Assembly: GCF_000260435.1 (NCBI RefSeq)
Contig: NZ_BACQ01000036.1
Coordinates: 53,962-117,961, forward strand
Source: Lacticaseibacillus zeae DSM 20178 = KCTC 3804
GTDB lineage: Bacteria; Bacillota; Bacilli; Lactobacillales; Lactobacillaceae
DNA length: 64,000 bases
Direction: 5' to 3'
The notes below the pieces were generated by a model. The model saw only the letters and a program-made list of their open reading frames with translations. It made no database searches and was not told the origin of the DNA. Shown here one piece after another: positions 34,528 through 43,646 of this stretch. How positions within the stretch are numbered: the first letter of the stretch is position 1; each line of letters begins with the position of its first letter. Both the position numbers and the translations under genes were made by a program.

Positions 34528-35898
34528 CTAAAATCCATTGTTTTCACTGACCTGCTTCATCCATCGGCCACTCTTCTTTACTGACCGTTTACGTGTTGCC
34601 AAGTCCAGTCGATAAAAACCATAACGATTTTTGTAACCATTCAACCACGACCAGCAGTCAACAAACGTCCAAGCATGATAGCCAAAACAATTGCTGCCTT
34701 CGCGGATACCCTGATGTAGATAACTCAGATGTTCTTTCATAAAAGCGATGCGATAATCGTCTTCGATCTCGCCATTGGCATTCATGAAAGTTTCTTCCGC
34801 TGCCACGCCCATTCCATTTTCACTGACATACCAAGGTTTGTTGTGGTAGTCGTTTTTCATCATCATCGCGACATCATAAAGAGCTTCTGGATAGATTTCC
34901 CAACCGCGGTGAGGATTGATCCTTTTATCGGGCCAATCATATGGCTGATAGAAATCGTCCGGCATTTGCGCAGGCGTTTTGGGCTTTTCCTGAGCTTGAA
35001 CTCGACGCGGTTGGTAATAATTTAAGCCGATGAAGTCCACAATATTGCCCTTAATCAGCGCGTGGTCTTCAGACTTTGTCGCCGGCATGAGTTCGTTTTC
35101 TTTTAATAGTATCAGCAACTCATCAGGAATGGTGCCTAAGACAGCAGGATCTAAAAAGCTGCGAGTATTTAATAGATCCGAGCGCTGAGCAGCCAATACG
35201 TCTGCTTCCGTGTCGCTTTTAGAATACGTGGGCGAGATGTTCAAAATAATCCCGATTTCACCTGTCTGGGTCACTTCTTTAAACGCTTTGACCGCAGCTT
35301 TATGTGCTAGCAAAGTATGATAACCAACTTGAACGGCTCGCTTGAAATCAACAACAGCCGGATAATGATATTGATAAAGATATCCACACTCAACATGGAC
35401 AAGCGGCTCATTGAATGTTGTCCATTTATTGACAAGATCGTCGAACAATTCAAATGCCGTCCGTGCATAAAACGCAAAGGCGTCAATGGATTCTCGGTTT
35501 TCCCATCCGCCGCGGGCCATCAACCACATTGGGGTGTCAAAATGGAAAAGATTGATGATTGGTTCAACCCCATGATCGCGCATCGCTGAAAAGTATCGCC
35601 GATAAAAGGCCACGGCTTCTGGATTGACGGTCTTCCCATCCGGCAATAGACGCGCCCAGGAAATAGATGTTCTAAGTGAGTTTAGGCCAATCGCTTGCAT
35701 GTTCTCACAGTCTTCTAAGTAATGGTCATACACATCAGATGTAATTTCAGGCCCTTGATGGTGGTAAAATTTTTCCGGTGCTGTTTGAAACCAGTGGTCC
35801 CAGATCGTGGCAGTTTTGCCGAAATTTGAACTTTGACCTTCTGTTTGCGGTGCCGACATTGCAGCACCCCACAAAAAGTTATCTGGAAAATTCTTCAT
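34528..35898 (-). CDS. Glycoside hydrolase family 1 (beta-glucosidase / 6-phospho-beta-glucosidase)
   Basis: A 456-residue GH1 enzyme with a retaining mechanism. The N-terminal FPDNFLWGAAMSAPQTEG is typical. The acid/base Glu is in TFNEP and the nucleophile Glu in VSENGMG. The C-terminal GYKNRYGFYRLDL carries the Lys and Tyr often used to bind a 6-phosphate, so a phosphorylated substrate from the PTS is plausible. The ATG at 35898 follows GGAGGAA. It lies between the RpiR regulator and the ROK kinase in the operon. Confidence 0.85.
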   Translation of the reverse strand: MKNFPDNFLWGAAMSAPQTEGQSSNFGKTATIWDHWFQTAPEKFYHHQGPEITSDVYDHYLEDCENMQAIGLNSLRTSISWARLLPDGKTVNPEAVAFYRRYFSAMRDHGVEPIINLFHFDTPMWLMARGGWENRESIDAFAFYARTAFELFDDLVNKWTTFNEPLVHVECGYLYQYHYPAVVDFKRAVQVGYHTLLAHKAAVKAFKEVTQTGEIGIILNISPTYSKSDTEADVLAAQRSDLLNTRSFLDPAVLGTIPDELLILLKENELMPATKSEDHALIKGNIVDFIGLNYYQPRRVQAQEKPKTPAQMPDDFYQPYDWPDKRINPHRGWEIYPEALYDVAMMMKNDYHNKPWYVSENGMGVAAEETFMNANGEIEDDYRIAFMKEHLSYLHQGIREGSNCFGYHAWTFVDCWSWLNGYKNRYGFYRLDLATRKRSVKKSGRWMKQVSENNGF

Positions 35899-35909
35899 GT
35901 TTCCTCCGC

Positions 35910-36701
35910 TTACTTGTGCAAGATTTGTTCCGATACCAGCCACTGTGAAAGGGAATCAGCATATAAGTGAATATATCTTTCGTAAACCATATCCAGCTGA
36001 ATGAGGATCGGAATTTGGGGTGAGATATTGCCTAAGGCTTCCTCTTTGGTAAGGCTGGCAGCGAGCAACGTTACATCTGAATGCGGTATCAGATGCGAAT
36101 ATCGATTAGACGTGATCAGTAAAACCGGAATGTTCTTTTGTTTAGCAATCTTCATCGCTTCCAGCAAATCCTCGTCATCACCTCGTAAGCTGGCAACGAC
36201 AATTAATTCATCTTCGTTGGCGAAGTTTGCCGACATCAGAATCGAGTTCTCATCAGCGATCACACGGACATACTTGCCGACTCGGGAAAACTTAAACTGA
36301 AAATCAGCAGCCGCATAAGAATTGAAGCCTTTGCCAAAAAAGTGAATAATTTTATGCTGATGGAGTCGTTCACAGAAAGCATCAATGACCGCTTGCGAGT
36401 AATTGCTATCACTGCGGGTTGCAAGTGAATGGTAAGCTGCCGTTATCTTTGATGATACCGACAAATTAGTGCTGTCATTGTTTAAAGAAAGCTTGTATAG
36501 AAAAACCAGTTCTTTGTAATTTGCCAGGCCGATTTTCTTGCAAAATCTTGTGATCGAAGATTTTGATACGGCTAGATGCTCAGATAACTTATCAATAGTC
36601 ATCGTCGGCTGCTTACTTAAATGGTAGTCTGCTATCACCTGCTCAACAGAGGTAAAATTCAACCGACAGGACTCTATTAAAATAAAGATATCTTCTTGCA
36701 T
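35910..36701 (-). CDS. MurR/RpiR family transcriptional regulator
   Basis: A 263-residue regulator with an N-terminal helix-turn-helix (about 1-75; LSEHLAVSKSSITRFCKKIGL) and a SIS domain (about 115-240; IHFFGKGFNSYAAADFQFKF). The ATG at 36701 follows AGGGGA. The start overlaps the end of the GH38 gene closely (the GH38 stop is at 36713-36715), so translation is probably coupled. Being inside the operon, it most likely controls it in response to a sugar phosphate. It is a different protein from the RpiR at 9791. Confidence 0.85.
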   Translation of the reverse strand: MQEDIFILIESCRLNFTSVEQVIADYHLSKQPTMTIDKLSEHLAVSKSSITRFCKKIGLANYKELVFLYKLSLNNDSTNLSVSSKITAAYHSLATRSDSNYSQAVIDAFCERLHQHKIIHFFGKGFNSYAAADFQFKFSRVGKYVRVIADENSILMSANFANEDELIVVASLRGDDEDLLEAMKIAKQKNIPVLLITSNRYSHLIPHSDVTLLAASLTKEEALGNISPQIPILIQLDMVYERYIHLYADSLSQWLVSEQILHK

Positions 36702-36712
36702 TCGTTTTCCCC

Positions 36713-39334
36713 TCAATCAACGATATGAATCGTCTTTATTTCACCCGGTTTAAAGGTTCCTAAAGGAATCGTATCATTTTCCCTTGTTACGGAGACAGGA
36801 TGACCTCTTAAATCAACAAAGGTATAACGCAGTCCACAGACACCCTTAATATTTCCGCCATTAACTTCTTGGTGGCAGTCCGGATTATAGACTCGAATAT
36901 CAAAACCCGGTTCATCCGTGCTTTTGACTAATGCACTGAAAACAAGAGTATCACTGTCAAGGGTAACGCTTTCTGGGACGGTCACTTTGTGGGGTAAAGG
37001 ATTCGACACAAAGTATTTAAGTGTAGTCGTAAAGCGATTCATTTCTTGGATCTGATAATAGGGGTTGCTAATCGCATAATCGAGGTAATCTTTGGCTAAC
37101 TGCGCCGGCTTAAAGTCATGGTCTAACTGAAGTGCAAATTTGAAATGCATTCTTTTCTGTAACTGGCTATCTGGCGTGGGGATGGCTTTGAATTCATTCC
37201 CTGAGGCGACGCCCGGGCGTCTCAGCAAATCCGGGCGTCCGAGATAACCCACCGAACGAAATAACGTCAATGCAATCGTTTGAAACTTATTGCCGATCAA
37301 TTGATACTCTTTCATCCCTTTACTGAATACTGTCCAGCTAGAGCCCGGACCATGACTGTTAACATACGTCAGCATCGGAAAGATCGCGGTTGGCTCTTCC
37401 CGCCATCCTTGCGCTTGCCAATCATTGATATGGGGATCCTCCACCGGACGCTCGATCGTACCGAAAGGGGTGTCTGCATAAGAAACCGCATTCTGATTTG
37501 GCGTCTTGATTAGCACCCTCAGGCGATGGTCACAGGCACGATTATCGACTTCCAAATGAAATTGGATTTGATGGCTTCCTTTCAGTAGCTCAATCGTTAA
37601 TTGATATGGCAACTTTTGGGTTCTTTTTTGGGCTTCACGTTCCTGAGGATCTTTCGCAACCTGCCATGTACCGGTAAAAATGAACTTTTCCACTAACTGA
37701 TTCTTGGTTGTCTTACAAGTTGCATCGGATAAATTCAAACGATACCGATGATCTGCGTACGGCGGCGAATAATCGTAGGTGTCGCCTTCATCTCCGCTGT
37801 CTTCAAATGCCAGAAAGTGCTTATAGCTTGTTTTTTCCTTGCGATCCATCAAAGTCAACTCGCCGGCTTCAAGTGTCACTTGATAGTCGTCGTTCGCAAT
37901 TGAAGCACAGACAGCTTCGGTTGGCGATGCTACTGATGACGCTTGGTGTCGCTCAACGACCTGATACGTCGCGAAACTCAGCGGTGGTAGTTCCACCTCG
38001 ACTAAGCCTTCATGGACAAAATAAACACTGGCGGGACTATCAGTCTTTGTTTCTCGGCGAATCGAATCATTGGATTCCTTTCGCGTATGGCTGGGCTCAA
38101 AAGGAATTGTGACGCCGTCTTTTTCAATCGAAATCGCCGCAAACGGTGTCGAAATAGCGCATTTTATTACTTTTTTGGTTTTCCATGGTAATGTGTTGAA
38201 AATTACCAGTTCACCATCGACTACCTGCAAGCGCGATTCGGAAATCTTCCTAGTCAGGTAATCAACTAACGAATAGGAGAGCTGATCCGCCTCGTTAAAG
38301 CGTTCTGTAATGATTTGATTCGTTTTGTCGCTATTGCATCCGCCAGCAGAATCGTGGGCATGGTTTTTATTCAACAGTTTCCAGATTCGATCTAGCAAGC
38401 CTTTTTTATAAGGGATCCCGCATTTTTCTGCCATCACCATTAAGGGTTCCGCTTGGTAAATCATGCGACGCTCCACTTTGTCATTCAAATACTTATGATC
38501 ATAACGGGAAGAGTAAATCGAGCGATGGATTTTAGAAACCGTGCTAGCGGTAAATTCACCTGAGACCGTTGGCAATTTATTGTCTTTAATCGCCTCGAAA
38601 AAAGCTGCATAATGACTTTCTTCCAGTTCTGTATCCGGAAGTGCTTGCTGGTATAAACTAATTCGTTCACGTAGATTAAAGTCAACATATCGTTGATCAC
38701 CGCCCACGGGCAAAACCAGATCATCTCCAGTGGCACCATTAGCAATCGTGTCTATGAGTGCAGGTGCATCGTCTGAGTAAATTAAGCCAACTCCAACAAA
38801 ATAACCGTCTTTGATATTTGCCGCTAAAACAGACGAGCCATCTTCCGCTTGCCAGTGAAATTCACGTTTTGTCGTGACATCGCTGGGCACCCCACGCCAG
38901 AAAACTGCTTGCTGAATACCAACGCCGTTATAAATTTTCGGCATATCCTTACTTTGCCCAAAAGAATCAGGCAAATAGCCGATATTCATATAACCTCCCA
39001 ACGATTCCGCTAAAGTCATACCTAGATTCAGGTTTCTGACAATTGATTCACCGCGAACGATCAATTCATCGGTTTGTGTATACCAAGGGCCAATCGCGAG
39101 TTTTCCGCTTTTGACTAATGCCATTAAACGCGCTTTTTGGGTTGGAAAACTGGTTAAATAATCGTCCAAGATGCTCATCTGCCCATCTAGCAGATAGTAA
39201 TCAATTTGCCGATTCTCCAGTGCCCGCATGACTTCATCCAGATGATAAGCCAGTTGAACAAAGGATTCGTTGGTGGTGAAATACCATTCAAAATCCCAAT
39301 GTGTATGATGGATGACATGAACTTTTCTTTTCAC
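36713..39334 (-). CDS. mngB: GH38 alpha-mannosidase, mannosylglycerate hydrolase-like
   Basis: An 873-residue family 38 glycosidase. The N-terminal HHTHWDFEWYFT holds zinc ligands; LLDGQMSILDDYL, GPWYTQTDELIVRGES and IGYLPDSFGQSKDMP (nucleophile Asp) follow. The length and these motifs match MngB-type enzymes, which cleave 2-O-(6-phospho-alpha-mannosyl)-glycerate. GTG at 39334 is the start; it lies 9 nt after the EIIA stop. Its place next to a fructose-class EIIBC and EIIA resembles the E. coli mngRAB idea of PTS import followed by hydrolysis. The neighbouring GH1 suggests that the true substrate may be another mannosyl conjugate. Confidence 0.82.
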   Translation of the reverse strand: MKRKVHVIHHTHWDFEWYFTTNESFVQLAYHLDEVMRALENRQIDYYLLDGQMSILDDYLTSFPTQKARLMALVKSGKLAIGPWYTQTDELIVRGESIVRNLNLGMTLAESLGGYMNIGYLPDSFGQSKDMPKIYNGVGIQQAVFWRGVPSDVTTKREFHWQAEDGSSVLAANIKDGYFVGVGLIYSDDAPALIDTIANGATGDDLVLPVGGDQRYVDFNLRERISLYQQALPDTELEESHYAAFFEAIKDNKLPTVSGEFTASTVSKIHRSIYSSRYDHKYLNDKVERRMIYQAEPLMVMAEKCGIPYKKGLLDRIWKLLNKNHAHDSAGGCNSDKTNQIITERFNEADQLSYSLVDYLTRKISESRLQVVDGELVIFNTLPWKTKKVIKCAISTPFAAISIEKDGVTIPFEPSHTRKESNDSIRRETKTDSPASVYFVHEGLVEVELPPLSFATYQVVERHQASSVASPTEAVCASIANDDYQVTLEAGELTLMDRKEKTSYKHFLAFEDSGDEGDTYDYSPPYADHRYRLNLSDATCKTTKNQLVEKFIFTGTWQVAKDPQEREAQKRTQKLPYQLTIELLKGSHQIQFHLEVDNRACDHRLRVLIKTPNQNAVSYADTPFGTIERPVEDPHINDWQAQGWREEPTAIFPMLTYVNSHGPGSSWTVFSKGMKEYQLIGNKFQTIALTLFRSVGYLGRPDLLRRPGVASGNEFKAIPTPDSQLQKRMHFKFALQLDHDFKPAQLAKDYLDYAISNPYYQIQEMNRFTTTLKYFVSNPLPHKVTVPESVTLDSDTLVFSALVKSTDEPGFDIRVYNPDCHQEVNGGNIKGVCGLRYTFVDLRGHPVSVTRENDTIPLGTFKPGEIKTIHIVD

Positions 39335-39342
39335 TTTTTGAA

Positions 39343-39801
39343 TTAACCCCTAAATTCGATTTGATCAATGATCGCCGTCAACTGTTCCGGATCGTCTTGT
39401 TGTAAAAGTCCTGTTCTAAAGTTTTGGTCGATCATTTTTCTGGCAATCAAACTCAACAATTTCAAGTGTTCGGTGGCCCCATCTTCCGGAATGGTCAAAC
39501 CAAGCGCGACTTTAACTGGTTTCTGATCCAATGCCTGCCAGGGAATTGCTTGCTTAAACTTTATCAGAAATAAGCCGGGCTTCTTATTGACGCTGCTTTT
39601 GCAATGGGGGATCGCGATATGGTCCTTAAACCCGGTTGTTGCTTCCTGCTCCCGTGCTTTCAAGCATTCAAAATAGGCAGCCTCATCGGATACAAAGCCT
39701 GAAGCATAGGCAAACTTTGCAAGGCTTTTGAAAGCCTGTTCTTGCGTCGCTGCCGATTCGTCAAATAAAATATGGCTGCGATTAAATACTTCTCGATTCA
39801 T
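39343..39801 (-). CDS. PTS fructose-class EIIA
   Basis: A 152-residue EIIA domain that passes phosphate from HPr to EIIB. The active His66 is in FKDHIAIPHCKSS, and the C-terminal GATEHLKLLSLIARKM is typical. It is a separate protein here, whereas the related MngA and the FruA at 11601 carry EIIA fused. It lies between the EIIBC and GH38 genes. Confidence 0.87.
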   Translation of the reverse strand: MNREVFNRSHILFDESAATQEQAFKSLAKFAYASGFVSDEAAYFECLKAREQEATTGFKDHIAIPHCKSSVNKKPGLFLIKFKQAIPWQALDQKPVKVALGLTIPEDGATEHLKLLSLIARKMIDQNFRTGLLQQDDPEQLTAIIDQIEFRG

Positions 39802-39839
39802 AATCTCTACCTGCCTTTTCGTTTAATGAGCTCATCCGA

Positions 39840-41339
39840 TTAGTCTTGCTTGTTCTGATCAACAACGATCACTTGTCCGGTTTGTTTGCGAGTAAAACCG
39901 ATCAATAGCGCTGCGGTCAAGATGCCCGCACTGACACATAAAATCCATGTAATAAAAGGTAGTGGTTGTTCAATATAACCAATAAATGTTCCTAAGGGCG
40001 AACCGATTCCCCCGTAAAACTTGCACCCGGTTGCCGCTACTAAACCGCCAGCAACAGCTGATCCGACCACGTTAGAGAAAATCATTCTGACCGGGTCCGC
40101 CGCAACGAATGGAATGGCACCTTCCGTAACGCCGACAATTCCCATGCCAAAAGCGGCACTGGCAGCCACTTTCTCATCTTTAGAGAATTTATTTTTGAAG
40201 AGGATGGTTGCTAACCAAACTCCCAATGGCGCAACGGAAATGGCGGCCTGAGTCGCTGTTCCGGGCACAAAGTTTGCACCATCAATACCGTATTTGGTTA
40301 ATGTGTCTGTAAAAATTGCGGTACCAAAAACCAAGGCCGTTTTATTGATCGGACCACCCAGATCAAAACCGATCATTGCGCCGCAAATGGCACCAATCAA
40401 AATCGGAGCGCCTGCATAGTTGTTATTCAGGTTCGTCAAGCCTTTATACATCTCATCCATGCCAATGGCGATCGGACTACCAATGATGTAAAGGACAATC
40501 AATGTAATCACTGCCGTTGCAATGAATGGAATGATCATGATTGGCACAATTGGAACAAGCAATTTTGGCCATTTGATTTTCTTCAAGCCCTTAACCATGT
40601 AACCAACGATAAAGGCGACAATGATCGCACCGATAAAACCGCCACCTGCTTTGGTGTTAAGAAACTCGGGGTCATTAACGAGATAAGCTCCGATCATGGC
40701 CGGCGCAATCGCGGGTTTGTCTGCAATCGAGTTCGCAACAAAGCCCGCAAACAACGGGATCATCAACTTAAAGCCAACTTGACCCACGTAGAACAGCTTC
40801 TCCATTAGGAAGCCCATCTGAGTTTTATTATCAAAACCCCACTTGACGATTCGACCTAAGTCATCTTTTTGAAAGGCGTATAAATTGGCAATTGTCAAAA
40901 TCAACCCCGCGGCGATAACCATGGGTACCATGTAAGAAATGCCGCTCATAATGTGGGTAAAAAAATTGACTTTCTCTTTATCGCTACCTACTTGGATCCG
41001 GCCAATTTTCGCACCTTTCTTTCCAAAAACCTTTGCCTCTGAAAACGCCTGATTGATTAATCCTTCCGAATCCTCGATTGCCTGTTTCGACTTTGTGACC
41101 AGAAGCCACTTGCCGGTAAATCGGATTGGGTCAATCTTGATATCCGATGCGACAATGACCACATCGGCCTGTTCAATATCCTTAGTGGTCAAGACGTTTT
41201 CGGCACCAATCGCTCCATTCGTCTCGACCTTGATCTCATATCCCATTTTCCTAGCTGCTTGTTCAAGCGACTCCGCAGCCATATAAGTATGGGCGATTCC
41301 CGCTGCGCAAGCCGTCACAGCAACAATTTTTCTCTCCAT
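39840..41339 (-). CDS. PTS fructose-class EIIBC
   Basis: A 499-residue permease. EIIB (about 1-100) has Cys11 in AVTACAAGIAHTYMA. EIIC (about 130-480) has IMSGISYMVPMVIAAGLIL, the FDLGGPINKTA motif and GVTEGAIPFVAADP. The ATG at 41339 has GGAGG 9 nt upstream; the longer frame does not. It is the first gene of a six-gene operon whose GH38 partner suggests mannosylglycerate or a similar alpha-mannoside as substrate. A cre-like sequence lies about 60 nt upstream. Confidence 0.85.
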   Translation of the reverse strand: MERKIVAVTACAAGIAHTYMAAESLEQAARKMGYEIKVETNGAIGAENVLTTKDIEQADVVIVASDIKIDPIRFTGKWLLVTKSKQAIEDSEGLINQAFSEAKVFGKKGAKIGRIQVGSDKEKVNFFTHIMSGISYMVPMVIAAGLILTIANLYAFQKDDLGRIVKWGFDNKTQMGFLMEKLFYVGQVGFKLMIPLFAGFVANSIADKPAIAPAMIGAYLVNDPEFLNTKAGGGFIGAIIVAFIVGYMVKGLKKIKWPKLLVPIVPIMIIPFIATAVITLIVLYIIGSPIAIGMDEMYKGLTNLNNNYAGAPILIGAICGAMIGFDLGGPINKTALVFGTAIFTDTLTKYGIDGANFVPGTATQAAISVAPLGVWLATILFKNKFSKDEKVAASAAFGMGIVGVTEGAIPFVAADPVRMIFSNVVGSAVAGGLVAATGCKFYGGIGSPLGTFIGYIEQPLPFITWILCVSAGILTAALLIGFTRKQTGQVIVVDQNKQD

Positions 41340-41398
41340 ATCGGTGGACCTCCGTTTGTTTATTTTCAATATGGAGATTACCTGATTCCCGACTGCAA

Positions 41399-41412
41399 CA
41401 AAAGCGCTTTCC
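41399..41412 (-). promoter_or_regulatory. cre-like site upstream of the EIIBC operon
   Basis: On the minus strand GGAAAGCGCTTTTG, with a perfect AAAGCGCTTT core but mismatches at the ends of the TGWAANCGNTNWCA consensus. It is 60 nt before the start codon, consistent with CcpA repression. Confidence 0.4.
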
Positions 41413-41526
41413 TGCTTTTAGGTACTAGTATCAGACTTTCCATTCTCATTGATATTTCTTTCAGGATCCATTAGTGCAATCAGCCCGTTCTTAGTCGACA
41501 TCCAGACGACTTTTTCCAAAAAAGGC

Positions 41527-41555
41527 TTGCGAGTGCTGAAGATTTAGTGTACATT
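41527..41555 (+). promoter_or_regulatory. tRNA-Thr promoter
   Basis: TTGCGA (41527-41532), 17 nt, TACATT (41550-41555), 36 nt before the tRNA. Confidence 0.65.
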
Positions 41556-41590
41556 AATTAGGCAGTTGTTTTTAAACAACCGAAACATTT

Positions 41591-41663
41591 GCCGTCTTAG
41601 CTCAGTCGGTAGAGCGCATCCATGGTAAGGATGAGGTCGTCGGTTCAAGCCCGATAGACGGCT
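41591..41663 (+). tRNA. tRNA-Thr (anticodon GGT)
   Basis: 73 nt. The acceptor GCCGTCT pairs with AGACGGC and the discriminator is T. The D arm is GCTC...GAGC. The anticodon arm is CATCC-ATGGTAA-GGATG with GGT at 34-36. The T arm is GTCGG-TTCAAGC-CCGAT, with one mismatch. CCA is not encoded. It reads ACC and ACU codons. Confidence 0.95.
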
Positions 41664-41675
41664 GCAAATGACGTT

Positions 41676-41710
41676 GCCTGACAGGTCAGTTGATCTGTTG
41701 GGCTTTTTTT
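41676..41710 (+). terminator. tRNA-Thr terminator
   Basis: GCCTGACAG pairs with CTGTTGGGC (two G-U pairs), followed by seven T. Confidence 0.85.
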
Positions 41711-41844
41711 CTGCATTTAAACGGGTGGAACGCGAGCGAGCCTTATAACGATCTGCGTGAGCAACGAAAGCCCAAGATTTTGGTGCTCGAGAAATTATTG
41801 GTATGATGAAACAGTAACGACTCTCCCTTGAAAGGACGTTAACT

Positions 41845-42492
41845 TTGAAAATATTCCATTCTTTTTTACAGGTATTAGGTGTCGGCATTGGGTTTATCTT
41901 ATACTCGTTTGCTGAGTTGGCACTGGTTCGTGGGGAAGTGGCTTGGGGTGCTTATGGCGCGATTGGCGCGTTTGTCATTTCGTTTGGGGTATTGATCGGG
42001 CTGTTAATGCTGGTCTATCGCCGGTTGTATCGGCAGCAAGGTCCCTTGACGGTGAAGCATCCGGCAGCCGTTATTTGGCAGGGAATCGGCTTGCTTTTCG
42101 TCATTCAGTTAACCAATTCGTTACTGATGCATTTGTTACATACCCCGCAAGCAGCGAATCGGAGCAATTTACTTCATCTGGTGAAAACTTATCCTTGGGG
42201 CATTAAGTTACTGGCCGTGGTCGGAGGTCCGATTGTTGAAGAGTACCTTTTTCGCGGCTTGTTGATGAACAGTTTCGGCTCATTACGACAGCGCAAGTGG
42301 CAGTGGGTCAGCATTTTAGTCAGTGCTTTTACGTTCGGCTTTGCCCACGTTGTCGGGTCACGGATTGACTACAACCTCTTCATTTACGCCGCGCTTGGTG
42401 GCGTCTTGGCCTGGACCTATCTGCGAACCCGCGACATGCGCTATTCGATTGGGTTGCACATGCTTAACAATGCCACGATCCTGTTAGTTTAA
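41845..42492 (+). CDS. CPBP family intramembrane metalloprotease
   Basis: A 215-residue membrane protein with about six helices. CPBP motif 1 is EEYLFRG (catalytic Glu pair), motif 2 is FGFAHV, and a third segment is NLFIYAALGGVLAWTYLRT. Relatives process prenylated or membrane proteins and include bacteriocin-immunity proteins in lactobacilli. The start is TTG after AAAGGACG. It is a single gene with a strong terminator. No bacteriocin gene is seen beside it. Confidence 0.85.
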   Translation: MKIFHSFLQVLGVGIGFILYSFAELALVRGEVAWGAYGAIGAFVISFGVLIGLLMLVYRRLYRQQGPLTVKHPAAVIWQGIGLLFVIQLTNSLLMHLLHTPQAANRSNLLHLVKTYPWGIKLLAVVGGPIVEEYLFRGLLMNSFGSLRQRKWQWVSILVSAFTFGFAHVVGSRIDYNLFIYAALGGVLAWTYLRTRDMRYSIGLHMLNNATILLV

Positions 42493-42508
42493 ATCGTGTG
42501 CGGACTGA

Positions 42509-42552
42509 AAAACGTTGACGGTCGGCTTTGCGGCTGACTGTCAATGTTTTTT
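42509..42552 (+). terminator. Terminator of the CPBP gene
   Basis: AACGTTGACGGTCGGC pairs with GCTGACTGTCAATGTT, followed by a T run. Confidence 0.85.
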
Positions 42553-42650
42553 AAGTCTCATTCAATTTCTGAATATTATCGATGCAATACATTCATTTAG
42601 CTATTGCCAATCATTCTTGTTAGACTCAATGGCATGCGAAGGAGGCTGAC

Positions 42651-43622
42651 ATGACAACATTTTTGAAAAAAGTACCGTTACCAATGGCCGGCTTGACACT
42701 GGGTCTGGCATCGTTAGGGAACTTATATAAATTAGCCGGATGGCAACTGGCGGGGGATGTCACCGGCATTGTGGCGCTTTTGCTGTTTGCGGTGATTTTA
42801 CTGAAACTTTGCCTGACGCCACTTCATGCTGCCAAAAGTTTACAGGATCCGATCATCGCGTCGGTGTCGCCGACATTTTCGATGACGCTGATGATTTTGT
42901 GCACCTACTTCACGGCTTGGGGGATGCCGGGACAAGTGGCGACTGTTGTGTGGGTGATGGCGGTACTCATTCACTTTGGTCTGATGGCATTCTTCCTGTC
43001 CCGGCACTTGCTCACGCAGCAAAAAGCCTGGCACATGATTTACCCGAGTTGGTTCGTCACGTTTGTCGGATTAGGCGTTATTCCAGTGACCAGTGCCCAG
43101 TTTGTGCCTGCTTTGGGGCAGCCGCTTTTCTGGATCGCATTTGTCTTGTATGCCGCGTTGTTTCCCGTGGTCGTGCATCGCGTGCGGGTGGTACCATTAC
43201 CAGAGGCTACCCAGCCACTGTTAACCATTATGGCAGCACCGGCCTCGCTGTGCTTAACCGGTTATCTCGCCAGCTTCAATCGGCCTAATTTCTGGTTTGC
43301 ACTTGGCATGTTGATCTTCGCCCAAGGCTTATATTTTGGTACGCTCTTCAGCATTCGCCAGTACACGCGGTTGTCGTTTTATCCAAGCTTTGCGGCGTTT
43401 ACGTTTCCGCTGGTCATCTCCGCAACGGCGTTAACGCGCTTTATCGGCATTTTTGCCAAAACCGGTGTTGCCCATAACCTGTTAAGCGTGGTGCAGTGGA
43501 GCGAATGGTTGGTTGCCACGTTGATGTTGATATTCGTCACGGGTCATTACCTGCGCTTTTTGCATCTGAATGTTCGCGCCAGTTGGCAGACCCAGCAAGC
43601 GCCGAGTGATACGGCTGATTAA
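42651..43622 (+). CDS. TDT family transporter (TehA/SLAC1-like)
   Basis: A 323-residue membrane protein with about ten helices. The start PLPMAGLTLGLASLGNLY is typical of the TDT/TehA group, and SYPSW-like IYPSWFVTFVGLGVIPVTS follows at about 130. Family members are anion channels or exporters of dicarboxylates, tellurite or sulfite. The start is ATG after GGAGG. The convergent LysR gene ends 24 nt away. The substrate is unknown. Confidence 0.82.
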   Translation: MTTFLKKVPLPMAGLTLGLASLGNLYKLAGWQLAGDVTGIVALLLFAVILLKLCLTPLHAAKSLQDPIIASVSPTFSMTLMILCTYFTAWGMPGQVATVVWVMAVLIHFGLMAFFLSRHLLTQQKAWHMIYPSWFVTFVGLGVIPVTSAQFVPALGQPLFWIAFVLYAALFPVVVHRVRVVPLPEATQPLLTIMAAPASLCLTGYLASFNRPNFWFALGMLIFAQGLYFGTLFSIRQYTRLSFYPSFAAFTFPLVISATALTRFIGIFAKTGVAHNLLSVVQWSEWLVATLMLIFVTGHYLRFLHLNVRASWQTQQAPSDTAD

Positions 43623-43646
43623 TTAGCTGATGATGATGTTGATGAT

